From Acidobacteriota bacterium (GTDB lineage: Bacteria > Acidobacteriota > Terriglobia > Bryobacterales > Bryobacteraceae), in the NCBI GenBank assembly GCA_018268715.1, contig JAFDVZ010000003.1, positions 310,001-374,000 of the forward strand: DNA of 64,000 nt, written 5' to 3'. The position numbers and the translations under genes are program-made. Below, piece by piece: positions 15,992 through 23,140 of the stretch; position 1 is the stretch's first letter; the number at the start of each line of letters is the position of its first letter. The notes under the pieces were generated by a model, which ran no database searches, had not been told where the DNA came from, and saw only the letters and a list, made by a program, of their open reading frames with translations.

Positions 15992-16834
15992 CTAGTCGAA
16001 GGAGTCCAGCCGGTCCCCGATGCGCGCTTTCATCTGTTGCGGATCCGGGTCGCAGCGGTATTGCGCCGACACCGGCAGCATCGACAGAATCTGCGGAACC
16101 TCCGGGAAGGTCTCCTCCTCGCCAATGCCGAAACCGAGCCGTCCGGTCAGCAGCACCGCCACCCGCACCAGATCCACCAGTTGAAAGTCCGCTGGATTCA
16201 CCGCTCCGTGATGCTGCGCCGTTATCCCCTGCAACTCCTCGGGGAATCCCCAATTACTGGCCAGCCAGGCGCCGACTTCGCAGTGATTGGCGCCGAACAT
16301 CTCCTCTTCCTTGCCCAGCATCTCGCAGTCGTTGCGCGCCCCCTTGGACAGCAGTTCGCCATACTCGGCGGGATGCTCGACAAACAGGCACAGCCGGCCG
16401 ATATCGTGCAGCAGGCCTGCCGTGTAGGCGCGGTCGTCGGACCGCCGCACCGGCGAACAGGCCGCCGACAGCTCCTCGCAGACGATGGCGCAGGCCAGGC
16501 TGTGACGCCAGATCCGGCGCAGCAGGTCGATGCGCAGGGAAGCTTGCAGGAAGCTGCGCATGGAAACGGTGAGGGCGAAGCTTTTCACCGTGTCGAAACC
16601 GAGCAGCGTCACCGCGCTCTGAATGCTGCTGATGCGTCCGGCAAAGGAATAGACCGGGGAGTTGACGATGCGGAGCAGTTCCGACGTCATGGCGGAATCG
16701 CTGCGGATCAGGTTGACAATGGATCGGACGTCGACGTCGTCGTGCGACAACAAGCGCAGCAGTTTCGTCGCCAGCGAGGGAAACTGCGGCAGGCGCTGCA
16801 TGGCCCGATACGTCTGTTCGGAGGTCATGGGCAT
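15992..16834 (-). CDS. HDOD-domain signalling protein
   Basis: A single-domain HDOD protein of about 280 residues. The start at 16834 (MPMTSEQTYRAM) has a weak ribosome site (GTAGGTC); upstream in-frame starts exist to 16882. The domain begins at once: LPQFPSLATKLLRLL, then VNSPVYSFAGRISSIQSAVTLLGF, the classic HDOD core. HD residues are retained (GLLHDIGRL, His143-Asp144), along with His111 (RHSLAC) and an AQHHGAV motif, so phosphohydrolase activity is not excluded, although most HDOD proteins are thought to act in signalling without catalysis. It stands alone between glcF and the DsbA-like run. Confidence 0.88.
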   Translation of the reverse strand: MPMTSEQTYRAMQRLPQFPSLATKLLRLLSHDDVDVRSIVNLIRSDSAMTSELLRIVNSPVYSFAGRISSIQSAVTLLGFDTVKSFALTVSMRSFLQASLRIDLLRRIWRHSLACAIVCEELSAACSPVRRSDDRAYTAGLLHDIGRLCLFVEHPAEYGELLSKGARNDCEMLGKEEEMFGANHCEVGAWLASNWGFPEELQGITAQHHGAVNPADFQLVDLVRVAVLLTGRLGFGIGEEETFPEVPQILSMLPVSAQYRCDPDPQQMKARIGDRLDSFD

Positions 16835-16908
16835 AAGACCTACACCCATATGGTGCTGGCACGGGCCAAATCCGCTCAACAAATGCCCGATCGGCGTCGA
16901 AACTTATA

Positions 16909-18219
16909 TCACGATCCGCGAGACGCCTTAGCCCGATACGCCTCGTCGAGGATCTCCACCACATGCGCCACCCGCTGGCCCCGTCCGTGCCGCTCCACTC
17001 CGGCCCGAAGCTGCAGGATGCACCCTGGATTCGCCGTGACGATGGCCTGGGCCGCGGTCTCCTGCACGTTCCTCATCTTCGCCTTCAGCACGGCCGCCGA
17101 CATCTCCGGTTCCAGAAGGTTATAGATGCCCGCGCTGCCGCAACACTGCTCCGCTAGCGCCATCTCGCGGAATTCGATTCCAGGAATCGACTGGAGCAAC
17201 TGCCGGGGGCCCGACCGCACCTTCTGGCCGTGGGCCAAGTGGCAGGAATCCTGGTAGGTGATGCGCAGGGGCAACGGCCCGAAGTCGCGATTCCACTCCA
17301 TCGAGGCCAGAAACTCCGTCACATCGCGCACCTTTGCGGCGAACTCCCGCGCCCGGTCCGCGTACGCCGGATCATCCGCCAGCAAATGGCCATACTCCTT
17401 CAACGTCGACCCGCATCCACCGGCGTTCGTTATGATGGCGTCGAAATCGGCCGCCGCGATGGCGTCCAGGTTGCGGCGGGCCAGCGCGCGGGCGTCGGCG
17501 GCCAGCCCCGAATGCAGGTGCAGCGCTCCACAACAGGTTTGCCCATCGGGAATGACGACCTCACACCCGTTCTTCGTCAGCACCCGGACCGTGGCCTCGT
17601 TCAACCGCGCGAAGAACACATTCGCGATGCACCCGCCCAGCATCGCCACCCTCCGCCGGCGCTCGCCCTCGGCGGGAAAGACCTTCCCGTACTGGCTGTA
17701 GAAAAACGGCGTCTCCACCACCGGCGACAGCCGCTCCGCCTTGCCGAACTCGCCGAATTCGTCGACGAGCCCGGTGGACCGCGCCAGCTCCTGCATCCCC
17801 GAGCGCTGGTGCCACGCGAGCGCCCAGCCCACCAAACGAAGCCAGTTCCGCGAAGGCAGCAGCCATCGGAACGCGAACGCGCGGATCCAGCTCTCGGGCC
17901 AGGGGCGTTTCCGTCCGCTCTCGATCTGGGCGCGCGCGGCCTCCACCAGCCTCCCGTATTGCACGCCGGAAGGACACGCCGTCTCGCACCCTCGGCAGGC
18001 CAGGCACAGGTCGATGTGGCGGATATAGGAAGGCGTAATCTCGGCCAGACCTTCGGCCACCTGCACCATCTGGAAGATGCGCCCGCGCGGGGAATCCATC
18101 TCCAGGCCGAGTTGCCGGTACGTGGGACAGGCGTTCAGGCACAGGCCGCAGTGGACGCAGCGGTCCAGGTCGAACTGCTGGGGCGCGTCCGCGCGAGAGG
18201 TGATGTCAGATGCGGCCAT
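16909..18219 (-). CDS. glcF: Glycolate oxidase iron-sulfur subunit
   Basis: A 436-residue protein that passes electrons from glycolate (or lactate) oxidation to the respiratory chain. Two 4Fe-4S clusters are ligated by Cys21, 24, 27, 31 (CVHCGLCLNACP) and Cys72, 75, 78, 82 (CLACRGCETACP). Two CCG domains follow: GGCIANVFFARLNEATV with QTCCGALHLHSG, and DSCHLAHGQ with EQCCGSAGIYN. Length and order match GlcF. It overlaps glcE by 14 nt and is translated with it. The catalytic FAD subunit glcD is not in the window. Confidence 0.92.
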   Translation of the reverse strand: MAASDITSRADAPQQFDLDRCVHCGLCLNACPTYRQLGLEMDSPRGRIFQMVQVAEGLAEITPSYIRHIDLCLACRGCETACPSGVQYGRLVEAARAQIESGRKRPWPESWIRAFAFRWLLPSRNWLRLVGWALAWHQRSGMQELARSTGLVDEFGEFGKAERLSPVVETPFFYSQYGKVFPAEGERRRRVAMLGGCIANVFFARLNEATVRVLTKNGCEVVIPDGQTCCGALHLHSGLAADARALARRNLDAIAAADFDAIITNAGGCGSTLKEYGHLLADDPAYADRAREFAAKVRDVTEFLASMEWNRDFGPLPLRITYQDSCHLAHGQKVRSGPRQLLQSIPGIEFREMALAEQCCGSAGIYNLLEPEMSAAVLKAKMRNVQETAAQAIVTANPGCILQLRAGVERHGRGQRVAHVVEILDEAYRAKASRGS

Positions 18220-19333
18220 AGAGTCGTCCTGGGTTGAGGATGCGGTTCGGGTCGAACAGGTTCTTGATCGCCAGCATCACTTCGAAGTCCGGCCCGGACG
18301 CCTGATTCGAGGCGGGCGGCCCGTATTCGAAGACGTAGCGCCATTCGCGGGGGATGGGCCGTTCCATCCAGGCTTCGGCGGACGCGGCGCCGTCGAAATG
18401 CAGATAACTGACGCCCGATCCGGCCCGACACACCACCGGCGCGTCGGTGGAGACCGCCACGCGGGCCGCGTCCTCGATCGTCGAGGACACCCGCGCCACC
18501 CGCGCCCCGGTGTGTTCGGCGACGAAGGACGGCGTGAACTCGCGGATGGCGGTCCACAGGGCGCCCTCGCGGTCGCCCTCCACCGGGCGGGCGTCGGCCA
18601 ATTCGCGAGCGTAACGGTCCATCACGCGATGGCTGCCGCCGGCCTGGATCACCAATGCAAATCCCTCCACGCCCACACGCCGGGACGCGGCCGGGTTCAG
18701 CACATCGATGGCGGCGGGCTGCAGCACACCGCGCAGCACACGGTCTCGGGCGTCGAAACAGGCCCGCGCGGAGACGTACTCGGCGACGAACGTGCGCGTT
18801 TCGGCGGGCATCGGCGTCAGCTTGAAGTTCACCACCGAGATCGCCGCCAACGTGCCGAACGATCCGATCATGAGCTTGGCCAGGTCGAAGCCCGCGACGT
18901 TTTTCACCACCATCCCGCCCGAGCTGGCGAGCGTCCCGTCCAGCCGGGCGAAACGCATGCCGATGACCATGTCGCGCGCCGCCCCGTACAGCCGCCGCCG
19001 CGGTCCGGAGCTGTTTGAGGCAACCACTCCGCCCACCGTCGCCCGGTCGAAGCAAGGCGGATCGAGCGGGACCATCTGCCGATTCGACTCGAGCAGCGCG
19101 GCCAGTTCGGCAAACGGCAGGCCCGCCTCGACGCTGATGGTGAGATCGCGCGGCTGGTACTCGAGCACGCGGCGCAGGCCGACGGTCGAGAGGGTGGCCG
19201 CCGGTTCCCCGGCCGCCTCGTTCATCAGCCGCTTTGAGAACGCGCCGCCCAAGGCGACAGGCCGGCCGGCAGCGGACGCGGCAGCCATCGCATCACACAA
19301 TTCCTGCTCGGAAACCGGCCGGATATCGGGCAT
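18206..19333 (-). CDS. glcE: Glycolate oxidase FAD-binding subunit
   Basis: A 375-residue protein with a FAD-binding PCMH fold. Signatures: AAGRPVALGGAF at about 21-32, the flavin loop LDPPCFDRATVGGVVASNSS, and SSGGMVVKNVAGFDLAKLMI. The length fits GlcE (about 350) rather than the longer GlcD (about 480-500), which is also supported by the short C-terminal domain. A TATCAT hexamer lies 12 nt before the ATG (19346-19351 on the minus strand). Upstream lies an ADOP permease, not glcD, which would normally come first in a glcDEF operon. Confidence 0.88.
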   Translation of the reverse strand: MPDIRPVSEQELCDAMAAASAAGRPVALGGAFSKRLMNEAAGEPAATLSTVGLRRVLEYQPRDLTISVEAGLPFAELAALLESNRQMVPLDPPCFDRATVGGVVASNSSGPRRRLYGAARDMVIGMRFARLDGTLASSGGMVVKNVAGFDLAKLMIGSFGTLAAISVVNFKLTPMPAETRTFVAEYVSARACFDARDRVLRGVLQPAAIDVLNPAASRRVGVEGFALVIQAGGSHRVMDRYARELADARPVEGDREGALWTAIREFTPSFVAEHTGARVARVSSTIEDAARVAVSTDAPVVCRAGSGVSYLHFDGAASAEAWMERPIPREWRYVFEYGPPASNQASGPDFEVMLAIKNLFDPNRILNPGRLYGRI

Positions 19334-19390
19334 GGATATCAGATAATGATACCCCGGCCGAGCGAGGCGCTAAAGCGCACCCCCGTTCTC

Positions 19391-21721
19391 CTAATTCCGG
19401 CGAAGCACGCGCGCGGGATCGGTCCTCGCCGCCGACCATGCGGGGATCGCGCCCGACGCCAAAGCCACCGCGACCAGCACAATTCCCGCCGACGCCAGCG
19501 TCTTCGGGTCGCGCGGACCGACCCCATAAAGCAGCGCGCCCAACAGGCGTGTGAGCGCCGCCGCGCCAACTGCTCCGGCGACCAGGCCGATCACCGTCGG
19601 CCGCATCACCGCGCGATATACCAGCCCCGCGATATGGCGAGGCTCGGCGCCCAACGCCATTCGGATGCCGATCTCCCGGCTTCGGCGCGCCGCCGAGTTC
19701 GCCGCTACGCCGTAGACTCCGGCCGCCGCCAGCGCGAGCGCCAGGCCCGCGAACACGCCGAGCAGCCACGTGGCCCGGCGCGGCGAGTCCGTCAAATAAC
19801 CCGCGCGCTGCTCCAGCGTCTTCGGATCGTCGAGCGGGACCGTCGGCGCCGCTTCAAACAGCGCCCTCCGCACCGCCCCCGTCATCGCCTTGGGATCGCC
19901 CGCCGTCCGCACCAGCAGATTCTCCATCCGCAGCACGTTCTGCGATTCGGGAAGGTAGATATGCTCGGCGTCGCAATCAGCCGCCGATTTCACGCACACG
20001 TTGCCGGCCACGCCGACAATTTCCGTGGGAATCTCCTTGCCGCCGTCGATGTTGTACAACAGCTCCGGAACGATGATGCGCCGCCCCACCGCGTTACCCG
20101 CAAAATAGCGCGCCGCGATCGACGCGCTCACGATCGCCACGTGAGTCGAACCCTCCCGATCCCCGGGTCCGAATAGCCGTCCCGCGCGGAGCGGAATCCC
20201 CATCACCCGGAAGTACCCGTCGCTGACCGCGGCCATGGCGGCCACATGCTCGCGGCGGCGCTCCGGCTCCCCTTCAATGTGGACGTCCATCGAGATCGTC
20301 ACGCCGAACATCGGGACGCTGCTCGCGGTGGCGACTCCGGTGACGCCCGGCAGCGCGCCAATGCGTTCGCGGATCCGTTCGTAGGCCGCCGCTCCGGCCG
20401 CGCGAGATCCATCGGCGGAGGCGGGCAGCGTCAGGAAACTGGTCAGCACCCCGCGCGGATCGTAGCCGAAATCCTTCGCCCGAAGCGTCGCGAAGGATTC
20501 GAGCATCAGCCCGGCCCCCACGGTCAGCACAAACGCCATCGCCGTCTGGGCGGCGATCAACCAGGGTTGCGATCCCCCAGCGCCGAGCGGCCGCAGCGCC
20601 GGCAGCGCCGCCGAGAGCGCCGCGGCGGCCACGCACGCCCCCGCCGACCACGCCGCCACCCGCCAGTCGACGGCGATTCCATCGGCGCGCGGCAGCGTCT
20701 GGATCAACGGCGCGAGCGCGCGCAGTCCCCAGTAGGCCAATCCGATCGCCGCCACTCCCGCGGGAACGGCCAACGTCAACATCTCGACGAACCCGAGCCG
20801 CGCGATGCGGCCCCTCCCGGCGCCGAGCGCCATCCGAATGTCGGTGTCCCTCGCCCGCGCCGCCGATCGCGCGGACCCCAGCAGCGCGACGTTGACGCAG
20901 GCGATCAACAGCACACAGCCCACCGCTCCGAATAACACAAACAGCAAGGGACGCTGCGGGCCGGTCAGCCATTCGAGCGCCGGCTCCGCCTTGAACGTCA
21001 GGCCTCTCCACTCCGGGTTGGCCGCCGCCAGCGACCGCGCGGCCGCGTCCAATTCCGCCTGCGCCGCCTTCACCGCGACGCCCGGCTTCAACCGAGCCGT
21101 CACGTTCACCGCGTGCGGGTTGTCCTCGACAACATACGGGGTGTAGATTGACCCGGCGTCCGACCCCGCCGGCCGGAATCCCGGCGGCATCACGCCGACT
21201 ACGGTCCAAGGCTCCCCGTCGAGCGTCAGTTTCCGCCCAATGACGCCCCGATCGCCGCCGAACCGCTGGAGCCAGAACGCATGATCGAGAACCGCGACGT
21301 GGTTGCGCCCGCGGCGGTCCTCATCGGGCAGGAACGTGCGGCCCAGCAGGGCGCCCGCCCGCTGCAGGTCGAACCAGTTGGCGCTGGCGCATGGCCCCGC
21401 CGCCTGTTCCGGCTCGCCCACTCCCGTCAGGTTCATCCGGCAGTTCTGGTTCGCCGAAATCATCGAAAACGAACCCAGCATCCCTCGCAGCCGCAGGAAA
21501 ACGTCCGGGGCCATGTAGCCCCGCGACTCCCTCTGAATCTGCTGGATCAGGACGATGCGGTCGGTATCGTAACCCGGCAGCGGCCTCAGCAGGACCGCGT
21601 CCACGACGGAAAACATCGCCGTATTCGCGCCAACCGCCAGCGCCAGAGTGACAATGACGGCCACCGTGAACGCCGGACTACGGCGCAGGGAACGGAAAGC
21701 GGCGATGAAGTCGAGGATCAT
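19391..21721 (-). CDS. ADOP-type MacB-like ABC transporter permease
   Basis: About 776 residues with the acidobacterial duplicated-orphan-permease architecture: an N-terminal helix (TVAVIVTLALAVGANTAMFS), a MacB periplasmic domain (about 45-240), an FtsX-like unit, then a second MacB/FtsX repeat ending in LGALLYGVGPRDPKTLASAG and RTDPARVLRRN. No ATPase gene is adjacent, which is typical of this family. The start at 21721 (MILDFIAAFRSLRRSPAF) is chosen because the family begins a few residues before the first helix; in-frame starts upstream reach 21769. It likely exports a small molecule or peptide, or works in lipoprotein or envelope traffic. Confidence 0.9.
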   Translation of the reverse strand: MILDFIAAFRSLRRSPAFTVAVIVTLALAVGANTAMFSVVDAVLLRPLPGYDTDRIVLIQQIQRESRGYMAPDVFLRLRGMLGSFSMISANQNCRMNLTGVGEPEQAAGPCASANWFDLQRAGALLGRTFLPDEDRRGRNHVAVLDHAFWLQRFGGDRGVIGRKLTLDGEPWTVVGVMPPGFRPAGSDAGSIYTPYVVEDNPHAVNVTARLKPGVAVKAAQAELDAAARSLAAANPEWRGLTFKAEPALEWLTGPQRPLLFVLFGAVGCVLLIACVNVALLGSARSAARARDTDIRMALGAGRGRIARLGFVEMLTLAVPAGVAAIGLAYWGLRALAPLIQTLPRADGIAVDWRVAAWSAGACVAAAALSAALPALRPLGAGGSQPWLIAAQTAMAFVLTVGAGLMLESFATLRAKDFGYDPRGVLTSFLTLPASADGSRAAGAAAYERIRERIGALPGVTGVATASSVPMFGVTISMDVHIEGEPERRREHVAAMAAVSDGYFRVMGIPLRAGRLFGPGDREGSTHVAIVSASIAARYFAGNAVGRRIIVPELLYNIDGGKEIPTEIVGVAGNVCVKSAADCDAEHIYLPESQNVLRMENLLVRTAGDPKAMTGAVRRALFEAAPTVPLDDPKTLEQRAGYLTDSPRRATWLLGVFAGLALALAAAGVYGVAANSAARRSREIGIRMALGAEPRHIAGLVYRAVMRPTVIGLVAGAVGAAALTRLLGALLYGVGPRDPKTLASAGIVLVAVALASGAIPAWSAARTDPARVLRRN

Positions 21722-21822
21722 GCTGGAAACGGCCGGGTGAGTGCAATTACGCGCCCAATAATCCCGCAAATCAGATGGGGTACTTGTTGAATTCCCAAAA
21801 CGGCCGTAATCTTCAGGAGGGA

Positions 21823-21840
21823 GCGGCGGTTTCCCGCCGC
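21823..21840 (-). terminator. GAAA-loop hairpin after the 29-residue peptide gene
   Basis: On the minus strand GCGGCGG-GAAA-CCGCCGC forms a 7-bp GC stem with a stable GNRA tetraloop, starting 12 nt after the stop of the small gene. No T-tract follows on this strand; on the plus strand a short TTT follows. It is a probable 3' end structure. Confidence 0.5.
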
Positions 21841-21852
21841 TTTGCTATCTCA

Positions 21853-21942
21853 TTACGGTCTCTTCCGGCTCTTACCGAACCGTATGGAGATCGTGACCGT
21901 GACTGCTATCACGGTCGAGACGGTCACCACGATGGTTAACAT
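21853..21942 (-). CDS. 29-residue single-span membrane peptide
   Basis: A very short reading frame with strong gene signals. The ATG at 21942 is preceded by a near-perfect ribosome site AAGGAGG five nt upstream. The product MLTIVVTVSTVIAVTVTIS plus a basic tail IRFGKSRKRP is one hydrophobic helix with a positively charged end, as in small membrane regulators. It is framed by a GAAA-loop hairpin downstream (21823-21840) and an 11-bp hairpin in its leader (21975-22002). The Val/Thr-rich span is unlike its neighbours. I cannot name a family. It could regulate a transporter or be part of a toxin-like or membrane-complex system (inference). Confidence 0.5.
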   Translation of the reverse strand: MLTIVVTVSTVIAVTVTISIRFGKSRKRP

Positions 21943-21974
21943 CGGGCCTCCTTGGGCCTGATTCGGTTGGATTT

Positions 21975-22002
21975 ACCGGCCGGGATGCACGTCCCGGCCG
22001 GT
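21975..22002. promoter_or_regulatory. Perfect 11-bp inverted repeat with a 6-nt loop
   Basis: ACCGGCCGGGA (21975-21985) and TCCCGGCCGGT (21992-22002) pair perfectly around TGCACG. It lies 32 nt upstream of the small peptide gene's start on the minus strand and 64 nt upstream of the GAF-like gene on the plus strand. It could be an RNA leader structure, a terminator relic or a protein site. Confidence 0.55.
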
Positions 22003-22066
22003 AGCGAAGGCGAATCCGCGCGAATCTCTCCAGACGCCGCTCCTTTCTGCGACACTGGGGGTAAGG

Positions 22067-23140
22067 ATGTCCGAACCCTCGACGCGCGACCCCGTCATCG
22101 AACTCCTCGACAACACCCAACGCGACACCAACGAACTGGTATCCGCCCTGTGCCAGGTGCAGACCGATCGCGTGCGCGAGTTGATCGGCCGCGACCTTCG
22201 CGACCAGATCGTGCAGATCCTCGAATCCCGCTTCTCGCAACTGGAGCTCACACTCCGCCCGCGCATGGCCCGAGCCCGGCTCGAAGTGGCGCGCGGACTC
22301 GCCCAGGTGCTGAACGAATGCTTCATGAGGATGCGCCGCTTTGAAAGCGACCGACACTGGTGCGACGCCATGCTCGACGCCGCCAGCGCCATGTGCCGCC
22401 GCTGCGCCTTTTTCTCGGTGCGCGGCGCCGACCTCTGCATCCAGGGCGCCCGGGGACTGGACGCGAAAGCCGCCTTCCCGCCCGCCGAGATCCCCTACAG
22501 CGCCGCGCCCGCCTTTGACCGCGTCATCGCCACCGCGAAGTCCTTCCAGGCCGCCCGCTGCGCCGCCGAACTATCCGCCCCCATCGCGAACATGTTCGGC
22601 GCGGAGGGCGAAGGCCGAGCCCTGCTTGCGCCCATCATCACGGAGGAGCGCGTCCCCGGCGTTCTCTACGCCGAAGACACCGTCGACCCATCGGCCATCG
22701 AACTGATCGCCGCGCTCGCCGGCGCGATCCTCGAAAAACACCTGAAGCTGTTTGAACCGGTCCGATCCACCAGCGGCGCCACCCGCGCCGTGTCGGTCCG
22801 CAAGGACGACGAGCCCGCGCCTCCGCCCGACCCGGCCCGCACGCTCGAGATCGCCGCGCCCGCGCCGCCTCGGGCCGAGGATCCCGCGCAACTGGCGGCC
22901 GAGCGTTTCGCGCGCGTCGAAGTGGCCCGCCTGCTGCTCGCCAACCCGCCGGCGATCTCGCGCGGCCGGCGCGACCGGAATCTATACGCGACCCTGCGTC
23001 CCGCGATCGACGCCCTGCGGTCGGCCTATCACGTCCGATTCCACGGCGTGCGGGACTCGCTGCATCTCGAACTGGTGCGCACGTTGGCGCTCGGCGACGC
23101 CTCGCTGCTCGGGAGGGAGTATCCCGGTCCGGTTTCCTGA
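22067..23140 (+). CDS. GAF-like domain protein of unknown function
   Basis: A 357-residue cytoplasmic protein. The ATG at 22067 follows GGGGGTAAGG. The N-terminal 90 residues are helical and charged (RDQIVQILESRFSQLELTL). About 90-225 reads like a degenerate GAF domain: WCDAMLDAASAMCRRCAFFSVRGADLCIQG is typical of the first strands (given here in parts), and RALLAPIITEERVPGVLYAE is the GAF closing motif. A Pro/Ala-rich linker (about 240-275) leads to a C-terminal helical domain (AAERFARVEVARLLLANPP) seen in acidobacterial proteins. It overlaps the transglycosylase frame at its end and is probably co-transcribed with it. Confidence 0.7.
   Translation: MSEPSTRDPVIELLDNTQRDTNELVSALCQVQTDRVRELIGRDLRDQIVQILESRFSQLELTLRPRMARARLEVARGLAQVLNECFMRMRRFESDRHWCDAMLDAASAMCRRCAFFSVRGADLCIQGARGLDAKAAFPPAEIPYSAAPAFDRVIATAKSFQAARCAAELSAPIANMFGAEGEGRALLAPIITEERVPGVLYAEDTVDPSAIELIAALAGAILEKHLKLFEPVRSTSGATRAVSVRKDDEPAPPPDPARTLEIAAPAPPRAEDPAQLAAERFARVEVARLLLANPPAISRGRRDRNLYATLRPAIDALRSAYHVRFHGVRDSLHLELVRTLALGDASLLGREYPGPVS

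Noticed and set aside
22752-23120. A start at 22752 for the lytic transglycosylase
   Set aside because: It would add 123 residues of out-of-frame GAF-gene sequence before a clean signal peptide.
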